From Streptomyces finlayi (GTDB lineage: Bacteria; Actinomycetota; Actinomycetes; Streptomycetales; Streptomycetaceae), in contig NZ_CP045702.1 of the NCBI RefSeq assembly GCF_014216315.1, positions 5,270,001-5,334,000 on the forward strand: a stretch of 64,000 nt of DNA. Direction: 5' to 3'. Under the pieces are notes generated by a model that was not told the origin of the DNA, searched no databases, and saw only the letters and a list, made by a program, of their open reading frames with translations. Below, piece after piece: positions 34,991 through 41,884 of this stretch (position 1 is its first letter; the number at the start of each line of letters is the position of its first letter). A program made the translations under genes and the position numbers.

Positions 34991-36540
34991 GAACTCGGCT
35001 CCAGATCTTCGCTCGTGCTCCGGGCGCCAGACCCTGGCGCGTCAGGCGGCTGCGCGCCAGGGCCCGCAACCACGCCGTCGCCCACCGGCTCGCCCTTGGC
35101 CGGCATCAGCAGGAAGTCGCTGCCGCCGAAGGCCAGGTCGTCCAGAGAGGTCCCGTCATCAACAGCGATGACGGCTTCCTCTCCGCGCAGCAGCTCGGCG
35201 ACGGGGACATGCCTAAACCGGTGCGCCGTCTTCATGGCCAGCAAATGGTCGGTGTCATCGTCAGGCCCTCTGTCCTCTCCCCACTGGCGGGCCCGTTCAA
35301 GCAACTGCGACAGCCGGATGCCCTGCCCGGGGATGGACGCAAGCAGTCTGTCCACCACGGCGTGCTGCGCCTCATCGAACCGTGGCAGATCGGGCACCTC
35401 TTCCCAGTCCTCCGGGGCGTGTACCTCGACCAGCTCGACATCGTCTTGCTCCGGCACACGCATCAGGGCCTCGAAGTAGTCCGGCAGGTACATCACCCGC
35501 GGCCGGACCGGGCCGAGCACCCCGCGCACGAACGCCTCCAACGGCCGCTGGCTGTCCTCGATGCTCAGCTCCAGCGCCGGCTCCAGGAGCTGGCTGCGCA
35601 AGTGCACCCGCGCATGGACCACGGGAGCCACGAAGATCTGCCGGTCCTGCTGGTGCCGGAACTCAGGCACCACCTTGAGCAGCATGTCGATCAACATCGA
35701 GTGCCGCTGCAGGCAGTCCCCGATCAGCGCATCCAGCGACTCCAGCTGCTGCCGCTTGTGCTCCTCCTCGGTGACCTCAAGCAGCTGGGCCACCTGCTGC
35801 TTCATCTGACTCTCCACCCGGGACCTGTCCTGGACATGGTCCTGGGCTTCTTTCAGGGGTCCCTCAAGGTCCGCTTCCCAGTCGATAGTGCGCACGTTCC
35901 GCTTCATCTCCTCCATGCGGTCGAGCAGTTCCTTGGCATACCGCAGGCTCTGCAGATGGGCGGTGCGGGCGGCCTGCCACGCCTCGCTGATCCGCGCGCG
36001 CTTGAGCAGTGCTTCCAGCTTGGCCTCCGCCGCGATCTGTTCGGAAGCGATGTCCACGTCGACCGCGTGGACGAGCACCGTGATGGCCGCATCAGTAACT
36101 GTCAGCGCCGCTTGCCCGGCCTCGTCCGGCACGTCCTTGAGGATCTGGAACGGGAAGTCCTTGACCACGAAGCCGTCGGCCGTCACGCTGCCGATGTCGT
36201 GCGAGAAACACCGGTCGTGCTTCTCGGTATTGATCAGCCGCTCCACCACCCAGCGGGCGACCTCCCGGTACTCGCCTCCGGGCCGGCCGGGCATCTGGAG
36301 CGCGGCAGACTCAGCCGCCTCCTCCACGACAACTTCCTGTCGCACTGCCGACCGTGTCCCTATCCGCAGCGTCACGCAGTCAATGGCTGTCAGCGCGACT
36401 TCGGCCAGTCGGTAGCCCTCCCAGCCCCGTTCCCGCTTCACCGGACTGTCGTCAAGCGCCAGCAGCGGCCGTACCACCGCCAGCGCTTTCATCCGCGACG
36501 TAATGCTCTCGTACGCCGCAGACGAGTCGCCAAAGAACAC
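34987..36540 (-). CDS. jetA: Wadjet protein JetA (kleisin)
   Basis: 517 residues from GTG 36540, chosen because GGGAGGA lies just upstream; an in-frame GTG at 36558 has none. It has an N-terminal domain (VFFGDSSAAYESITSRMKA), central helical/coiled-coil stretches (AKELLDRMEEMKRNVRTIDW, then a long Lys/Gln/Glu-rich helix) and a C-terminal winged-helix-like part ending in a disordered tail. JetA is the kleisin/MukF-like subunit that closes the JetC ring. It is the first gene of the jetABCD operon and is followed by overlapping jetB. The exact Wadjet type could not be decided by eye. Confidence 0.87.
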   Translation of the reverse strand: MFFGDSSAAYESITSRMKALAVVRPLLALDDSPVKRERGWEGYRLAEVALTAIDCVTLRIGTRSAVRQEVVVEEAAESAALQMPGRPGGEYREVARWVVERLINTEKHDRCFSHDIGSVTADGFVVKDFPFQILKDVPDEAGQAALTVTDAAITVLVHAVDVDIASEQIAAEAKLEALLKRARISEAWQAARTAHLQSLRYAKELLDRMEEMKRNVRTIDWEADLEGPLKEAQDHVQDRSRVESQMKQQVAQLLEVTEEEHKRQQLESLDALIGDCLQRHSMLIDMLLKVVPEFRHQQDRQIFVAPVVHARVHLRSQLLEPALELSIEDSQRPLEAFVRGVLGPVRPRVMYLPDYFEALMRVPEQDDVELVEVHAPEDWEEVPDLPRFDEAQHAVVDRLLASIPGQGIRLSQLLERARQWGEDRGPDDDTDHLLAMKTAHRFRHVPVAELLRGEEAVIAVDDGTSLDDLAFGGSDFLLMPAKGEPVGDGVVAGPGAQPPDAPGSGARSTSEDLEPSS

Positions 36541-37216
36541 CGGGCATCCTCCCAACACTGCTCATCCGACAGGGAATTCACGCTAGGGCACGGCACTGAC
36601 AATGCATCAGGAAACGAACACACGGGCGATTCCTGGCGGTCGGTTGCATCCACTAGCCTTGTTGCCGGTGGACGGCATCAGCGGCACCTCGACGCTCTCT
36701 CGCCTTGGGCCCTGTGCGTACGTGCAGGGCGCCACCGTTGTCCGGTAGCAACTCGTAGCGATGTCTTTGGCATGGGCGTCTTCCGGCTCAGCGCATAACC
36801 TCCGTGACGAGGCGTGCACCGGTCTGTGGGTGAACACGTCCAAGCCAGCCTTCCGGGAGTCGGTGGGTCCTGATCTGCCCCTCTTCCACCCCAAGCCGGC
36901 ACCCGGGACTGGAGAAGAGGCCGTCCGCAGGCTCTGTGATGGGGGCGCTGGCACTCTCCTCAGCGCCAGATGGCTGGCGGCAGGTCGGGGTGATGCCGCA
37001 CCTGCTGCCCGCATTCGCCGACGGCAGACGAGAAAGCGCCCCAAGGGACTGGAACCACCTCCGGGACCATGCCAACGTACAACGTGCCGGAAAACACCAG
37101 GTCAGCGACGGGATGCGAGCTTCCGGGTCGACCGGGAGACAGGCCGGCAGCCACGGCGTCCTGTACCCATTCCCACTCGTCTCGCCGCCGAGGCCCGTCC
37201 CAAGGAGGTCCACCTA
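36541..37216. other. Gene-poor region upstream of jetA
   Basis: About 675 bp between the start of jetA and the small HTH gene. Frames here on both strands give Pro/Arg-rich, low-quality translations and no ribosome site I trust. It must contain the jet operon promoter. I see no repeats or att-like sequence in it. Confidence 0.5.
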
Positions 37217-37219
37217 CCG

Positions 37220-37582
37220 AATCCCGCTCTCCGATCCGCCCGCTTCACCGCCCCCATCCTCTTGACGCTCGGCGTCCTGAACGCGTGGACCGCGCAGGAG
37301 ACGGAGGACTACGGCGCCCTTTCCACTGCTCTGTGTCTCTGTGTCTGCGCGGCCGGGCTGTTCGGCGAGGACCTGCTGCAACGCGGCTACCGCCGTGACC
37401 GCGCGGTGCTGGCGCACATCGCGGTGCACCGCGGAGTCGCAACACGGCACGTTGCCCGAGCCGTTGGCGCTCCCGAGCGTGTCGTGGCCCGCAGCCTCGA
37501 TCGCCTTACGGATGACGGGCTGCTGGTGCTCGTCACGGACGATGCGACCCCCGCTCTCCGGTCGTACCGGCTGGCCTCCTGA
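37220..37582 (+). CDS. Winged-helix protein with unresolved start
   Basis: About 120 residues. The segment LLTLGVLNAWTAQETEDYGA is hydrophobic at its start. A compact winged-helix follows: AVLAHIAVHRGVATRHVARA, GAPERVVARSLDRLTDDGLL. It is MarR-like in shape, probably a DNA-binding regulator. A near-perfect ribosome site AAGGAGGT (37202-37209) is followed in frame by CTA-CCG-AAT, with no ATG, GTG or TTG at the right distance, so the start codon may be mutated. The nearest upstream in-frame starts are in sequence that looks non-coding. A 12-bp hairpin follows the stop. Confidence 0.55.
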   Translation, partial: NPALRSARFTAPILLTLGVLNAWTAQETEDYGALSTALCLCVCAAGLFGEDLLQRGYRRDRAVLAHIAVHRGVATRHVARAVGAPERVVARSLDRLTDDGLLVLVTDDATPALRSYRLAS

Positions 37583-37640
37583 CCGAGATCGGTACAGCGC
37601 GACGGGAAAGCTCTCGTCGTGCAGCGCGATACATAGCAGA

Positions 37641-37669
37641 CGATCCCCGGTTACCGAAACCGGGGATCG
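37641..37669 (+). terminator. Perfect 12-bp hairpin after the winged-helix gene
   Basis: CGATCCCCGGTT (37641-37652) pairs with AACCGGGGATCG (37658-37669) across the loop ACCGA. There is no T run, so it is a terminator or RNA stabiliser in the usual high-GC style. Confidence 0.6.
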
Positions 37670-37761
37670 TCCAGATCATTAATGGTGTTCGCACTCGGCT
37701 GTGCTTGGCGGTGGAGCCGTAGCGGACGCAGCAGACAAAGCCGCTTAGACGCAAGGAGGTA

Positions 37762-37791
37762 ATGAGCGGCTCGCGCCTGCTGCTGCCCTGA
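37762..37791 (+). promoter_or_regulatory. Possible nine-residue leader peptide before xis
   Basis: AAGGAGGTA is followed by an ATG and the short frame M-S-G-S-R-L-L-L-P, ending in TGA at 37789. Spacing of the ribosome site is short. It sits about 220 bp upstream of the excisionase gene and 35 bp before a stable hairpin, the layout of an attenuation leader. The 37583-38012 gap holds no larger gene that I can support. Confidence 0.35.
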
Positions 37792-37825
37792 AAACCGCAG
37801 CGCTGTTCGCTGAAAGACAGCGATG

Positions 37826-37846
37826 CCTCCGCCGAGTCGGCGGAGG
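37826..37846 (+). promoter_or_regulatory. Hairpin in the xis leader
   Basis: CCTCCGCCG (37826-37834) pairs perfectly with CGGCGGAGG (37838-37846) over the loop AGT. It lies between the small leader frame and the excisionase gene and could act as an attenuator or pause site. Confidence 0.4.
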
Positions 37847-38012
37847 ATGACCGTGCTGCTGGCCTCGCTCTGTCGCCCCGCGCGCTCCTTCGCAAGGAAC
37901 ACCACCTCATGTGCCGATCCGCGATACCCCCTGCCCTTTTTCGCCCCGGGCTGGCAGACCTGACTGACTCGCTCGCCCACTCCGCGCTCACTCGGGATCG
38001 CGAGGCGGCGTC

Positions 38013-38210
38013 ATGGCGGTAGCGGTTCGACCTGGGCAAAAGCTGACGGTCGACGAGGTCTGCGACGAGCTGCAGATCGCCCGATCGACCTTCTACGACT
38101 GGCGACAGAAGGGGCGCGGACCGCGCTGCATTCGGCTGCCTAACGGCTCTCTTCGAATACGGCGCGGCGATTTTGAAAACTGGCTTCTGGATTGCGAGGA
38201 CTCTTCCTGA
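38013..38210 (+). CDS. xis: Excisionase-like HTH protein
   Basis: 65 residues with a MerR/excisionase-type winged helix: LTVDEVCDELQIARSTFYDW, then RLPNGSLRIRRGDFENWL. It would bind near the attachment site and direct the integrase toward excision. It precedes the integrase gene directly, with TGATG overlap of the two genes, the usual arrangement in actinobacterial integrative elements. Confidence 0.9.
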   Translation: MAVAVRPGQKLTVDEVCDELQIARSTFYDWRQKGRGPRCIRLPNGSLRIRRGDFENWLLDCEDSS

Positions 38211-39598
38211 TGGACACCAGCTCTTTGGACGTTCGTTTCTACCCAATAGAGACGAACAAGCGGGCCAAGGGCAGCACCTACACCGTCCGTTGGAAGGTAG
38301 CTCACAAGAAGCACAGCAAGACGTACAAGAAGAGCGCGGTAGCCGACGATGAGCGCTCGAAGCTGATGTCCGCGCACAGGAAGCGCGAGCCGTTCGACAT
38401 TGAAACTGGGCGGCCAATCACCTGGATGTCCAAGGCAGCCGAGGTGAATTGGTTCGACTTTGCTGTCGAGTACCTCGACTGGAAGTGGCCGAACGCCTCC
38501 GCGAACACCCGGAAGAATATAGCCAAGGCGCTGACGCCCACGACCATCGCGCTGCTGCGCACACCGGCGCCGGCGCACTTCGCGCCGGTAAAGGTGCGCA
38601 GGGCGCTCCGGGAGTACGCCTTCAGTAACCGCCGAAATGACCCCGACAACCCGCTTCCCGCCGAGGTTCAGACGATCCTCGACTGGATCCGGCGCAACTC
38701 CCCGCCAATGAGCGCCTGGGAGAAGACCGAGAACGTCGACAAAGTGGTCGTTGGGCTCAGCACCCGTCTGGACGGGGCTGCGGCAGCCGCCAGTTCGGTG
38801 AAGCGTAATGACCGGATCATGAACCTCGTCATGAGCTACGCCATCAGGCACGACTACCTGAAGGAGAACCCCCTCCCGAAGGGAAAGGATCGCACGTCTC
38901 CGAAGGTGGCGGACTCCATTGACAAGCGGCGATTGCTGAACCGCGATCTGGTCGCGAAGATGCTGGACTGGATAGGTGAGCGTCCGCGGCGCGGGCGCCT
39001 CTACAGAGCCTTCTTCGCCACCCTCTACTACGCGGGCCTCCGGCCCGAAGAAGCCGTCGCCCTCCGCGTCGGGGATGCCACACTGCCGGAGACTGGGTGG
39101 GGCGAGTTCCTCGTCCATGAAGCCCAGCCGGAGGTCGGCAGCCAGTGGACCGACTCCCGTAAGGTCCACGAACAGCGCTGGCTCAAGGGCCGAGGCGAGG
39201 GTGACACGCGCGTCGTACCTATTCGGCCGGCCCTCGTCCGCATCCTCCGTGAGGTGATCAAGAAGTATCACCTGGGAGAGGCCGACCTGCTCTTCCCGGG
39301 GGAGAAAGGAGGCATGCTCGCGGGCTCTGTGTTCCGGCGCGTCTGGGACAAGGCGCGCAAGGAGGTGCTCTCCGAGCGCGAGCAAAAGACCCTGACGGGC
39401 AAGCGAGTGTATGACCTACGCCACACCTGCCTGACTACCTGGCTCAACAGGGGCACCCCGCCCGCCCAGGTGGCCGAGTGGGCAGGCAACAGCGTCCAGG
39501 TGCTGCTTACTACCTACGCACGCTGCATCGCCGGGGAGGTCGATGGAATCCTGAAGGCGCTCGAGGACGACGAAGATCGTCAACCGGCGCGCGTGTGA
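38210..39598 (+). CDS. int: Tyrosine site-specific integrase
   Basis: 462 residues. The C-terminal catalytic domain (about 240-450) holds the Arg of LYYAGLRPEEAVAL, the H-x-x-R of YDLRHTCLTTWL, the late His/Trp region WAGNSVQVLLTTY and the Tyr of T-T-Y-A-R-C. The N-terminal part is basic (YTVRWKVAHKKHSKTYKK) and binds arm sites. ATG 38210 overlaps the xis stop. It reads toward the tRNA-Arg gene and ends 248 bp before its 3' end, so the tRNA is the likely integration target. Confidence 0.95.
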   Translation: MDTSSLDVRFYPIETNKRAKGSTYTVRWKVAHKKHSKTYKKSAVADDERSKLMSAHRKREPFDIETGRPITWMSKAAEVNWFDFAVEYLDWKWPNASANTRKNIAKALTPTTIALLRTPAPAHFAPVKVRRALREYAFSNRRNDPDNPLPAEVQTILDWIRRNSPPMSAWEKTENVDKVVVGLSTRLDGAAAAASSVKRNDRIMNLVMSYAIRHDYLKENPLPKGKDRTSPKVADSIDKRRLLNRDLVAKMLDWIGERPRRGRLYRAFFATLYYAGLRPEEAVALRVGDATLPETGWGEFLVHEAQPEVGSQWTDSRKVHEQRWLKGRGEGDTRVVPIRPALVRILREVIKKYHLGEADLLFPGEKGGMLAGSVFRRVWDKARKEVLSEREQKTLTGKRVYDLRHTCLTTWLNRGTPPAQVAEWAGNSVQVLLTTYARCIAGEVDGILKALEDDEDRQPARV

Positions 39599-39599
39599 C

Positions 39600-39642
39600 A
39601 AGCGGCCTCGGCCCTGCGAGAGCAGGGAACGAGGCCGCTTTG
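39600..39642 (+). terminator. Terminator after the integrase gene
   Basis: AAGCGGCCTCG (39600-39610) pairs with CGAGGCCGCTT (39630-39640), with an inner stem CCCTGC/GCAGGG (39612-39617/39622-39627), followed by TT. It lies immediately after the integrase stop. Confidence 0.8.
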
Positions 39643-39689
39643 CTGTGCGCCGCATGAGGGGCGGGCGCGGCCTCTTGGTCACACGATTC

Positions 39690-39709
39690 TGTGGGACGTA
39701 TGTGGGACG
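39690..39709. repeat. Tandem TGTGGGACG sites near the att region
   Basis: Two identical 9-bp copies (39690-39698 and 39701-39709) are separated by TA, an 11-bp period of about one helical turn. They lie between the integrase gene and the tRNA, where integrase arm sites are expected. A further nested hairpin follows at 39746-39778 (CGGACTCC/GGAGTCCG with an inner CTCCGCC/GGCGGAG). Confidence 0.5.
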
Positions 39710-39846
39710 GGCACCCGTAGAAGCCCGGTTTTGGCCGGTGCCAGCCGGACTCCGCCCCCGGCGGAGGGAGGGAGTCCGATTCATCTGGAAGACCAGATAG
39801 ACGCGGTCTGACCTGCGAAAACGTCGCCAATCTGACGGGACGTCAG

Positions 39847-39922
39847 TGGCGCCCCCGGCAGGACTCGAACCTGCGGCCAAGCGCTTAGAAGGCGCCTGCT
39901 CTATCCACTGAGCTACGGGGGC
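39847..39922 (-). tRNA. tRNA-Arg (anticodon TCT)
   Basis: Acceptor stem GCCCCCG pairs with CGGGGGC. The D loop contains AGTGGATAGAG, and the anticodon loop CTTCTAA presents TCT (Arg, AGA codons). The T loop is GTTCGAG. The gene encodes its own CCA (39847-39849). The 3' end faces the integrase, so it is the probable attachment site, with the tRNA kept intact. Confidence 0.95.
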
Positions 39923-40237
39923 GGGTGGTGGCCTGGCCCTGTGGTCGGGGCCGTTCCGGCCGGTCCTGACCTTGCCGGGACAAGGATAGGGGTCCGATCG
40001 TCCCGACCCGGCTGCTTCACTTGCGTGGCACGATGTGGAGGTTCAGTGAAGCGAACCGATAATCGCAGGTAGGTGCGATTCGCGCACCGCTTTTGGCGTC
40101 TCACGCCCCGGGTGTTGTGCACTCGTTATGCCTGCGCCCCACTCGTCCCGTCTGTCCACGGAGTGGAACCGCCGCGCAGAGGGCCCTATACGCTTCAAAA
40201 TGGCGCCAAAATTGGGCATTCTTCACATGTGGTGACC
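39923..40237. other. Gap between tRNA-Arg and the GTPase operon
   Basis: About 315 bp. It must hold promoters for the minus-strand tRNA and the plus-strand GTPase genes. The frame of the GTPase stays open back to 40073, but the upstream translation is unlike the family. No other gene is supported. Confidence 0.5.
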
Positions 40238-41884
40238 ATGGACGTACGGCCTCAGCTCATCGACGCACTTTCCGCCCTGCGCGACCGTGTCGCCGCCGTG
40301 CGTCTTCCACTGCCTCTGCCGGGCACTGAACGGGCCCGGCAGAACAGGGTCGAGCTGCTCGCACAGCTCGACGACTATCTGCTGCCACGGCTCAAGGACC
40401 CCGAGGCTCCGCTGCTCGCCGTGATCGGTGGTTCCACCGGCGCCGGCAAGTCCACGCTGGTGAATTCACTCGTGGGATGCCGGGTCAGCCAGGCCGGAGT
40501 GCTCCGCCCGACGACGCGGACGCCGGTCCTCGTGTGCCACCCGGACGACCACGACTGGTTCGCCGGGGTACGGGTGCTGCCGCAACTGACCAGGATCTGG
40601 CTGCCGCCGGGCCAGGCAAGGGACCCCGACGGGCTCGACGACCTGGGCGCGGCGGGCGGCGACGACGAGGGGATGGCGCTGCGGGTGGAGACCGCCGTCA
40701 GCATCCCGCGCGGGCTCGCACTGCTGGACGCTCCCGACATCGACTCCCTCGTCGTACGCAACCGGGTGCTCGCCGCGGAACTCATCTGCGCCGCCGACGT
40801 GTGGGTGATGGTGACCACCGCCTCCCGGTACGCCGACGCCGTGCCCTGGTATCTGCTGCGTACGGCGAAGGAGTACGACGTCTCGCTCGTCACCGTCCTC
40901 GACCGGGTGCCGCACCAGGTGATCGCCGAGGTCTCCCGGCAGTACGCGGCCCTGCTCACCAGGGCCGGACTGGGCGAGATCCCCCGTTTCACCATCCCCG
41001 AGCTGCCGGAGTCCGCCGGCGGTGGCAGCGGTCTGCTGCCCACCACGGCCGTCGCCCCCCTGCGTGCCTGGCTCGCCCACCGGGCCCAGGATCCGGCGGC
41101 CCGTCAGCAGGCCGTCGGACGTACGGCGTCCGGCGTCATGGACTCGCTGAACGTACGGATGCCGGAGCTGGCCGGAGCCGTCGCCGCGCAGTACGCGGCC
41201 TCGGTGCGGCTGACCGGCGTCGTCGAGGAGGCGTACCGGAAGGAGGCGTCCCGGATCCGGCGCAGGCTCCAGAGCGGCGCCGTGCTCGCCGGGGACGCGC
41301 GGACGCGGTGGCGCGGCTACCCCCTGGACAGTTCCGCGGGGGAGCTGCTGGAAGCACTGGTGGAGAGCCTCGTGGCACTGCTCCAGTGCGCCGTGGCCGC
41401 GGCGGACGACGAGATCCGCACGACGTGGCGGAAGGAGCCCGCCTCGGGGGCGTTCCGCTTCGAGGACGCCGGCCGGGAAGCGGGCGGCTGGGGACCGGCC
41501 GAGGACATCCAGGGCCGTATCGCGATGGCCGTACGGCGGTGGCGGCGGGTACTCGAGGAATTGGCCGAGGAGGAAGTGCGGCTGCTGGAGAAGAACGTCG
41601 CCCCCGACGCCGAGACCGTGGCCGCGCTGCTGGCCGCCGCTCTGCTCGGCGGGCGTCGCGCCCGTACCGCGGGGGAGCAGCTCGCCGAGCGCATCGGCGC
41701 CCAAGGTGCGCTGCGGCTGCGTGACAAGGGCGGGGATCTGCTCACCACCTACCTCGACCAGGTCATGCACGGGGAGCGGGACCGGCGGCTCGCCCCGCTC
41801 GACGCCCTGGACGTGGCCCCGGAACCACAGGCCGAACTGATCGCAGCGCTGTCCGTACTGCAGAAGGAGAGGGTGCAGCCATGA
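40238..41884 (+). CDS. Dynamin-like/YfjP-type GTPase (first of pair)
   Basis: 548 residues with a P-loop GGSTGAGKSTLVNSLVG at about 64-80, G3-like LLDAPDIDS (~168) and G4-like TVLDRV (~228). The C-terminal half is helical. Such GTPases sit beside partners in actinobacteria and are likely membrane- or division-associated; the exact role is unknown. The GTGs at 40229 and 40232 are alternative starts, and no clear ribosome site is visible, so the message may be leaderless. It overlaps the next GTPase gene by four bases (ATGA), so the two are made together and may form a heterodimer. Confidence 0.88.
   Translation: MDVRPQLIDALSALRDRVAAVRLPLPLPGTERARQNRVELLAQLDDYLLPRLKDPEAPLLAVIGGSTGAGKSTLVNSLVGCRVSQAGVLRPTTRTPVLVCHPDDHDWFAGVRVLPQLTRIWLPPGQARDPDGLDDLGAAGGDDEGMALRVETAVSIPRGLALLDAPDIDSLVVRNRVLAAELICAADVWVMVTTASRYADAVPWYLLRTAKEYDVSLVTVLDRVPHQVIAEVSRQYAALLTRAGLGEIPRFTIPELPESAGGGSGLLPTTAVAPLRAWLAHRAQDPAARQQAVGRTASGVMDSLNVRMPELAGAVAAQYAASVRLTGVVEEAYRKEASRIRRRLQSGAVLAGDARTRWRGYPLDSSAGELLEALVESLVALLQCAVAAADDEIRTTWRKEPASGAFRFEDAGREAGGWGPAEDIQGRIAMAVRRWRRVLEELAEEEVRLLEKNVAPDAETVAALLAAALLGGRRARTAGEQLAERIGAQGALRLRDKGGDLLTTYLDQVMHGERDRRLAPLDALDVAPEPQAELIAALSVLQKERVQP

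Noticed and set aside
36607..37213. Two minus-strand frames of about 140 codons upstream of jetA
   Set aside because: Composition is Pro/Arg/Ser-rich without hydrophobic patterning, the frames overlap each other, and no ribosome site is present.
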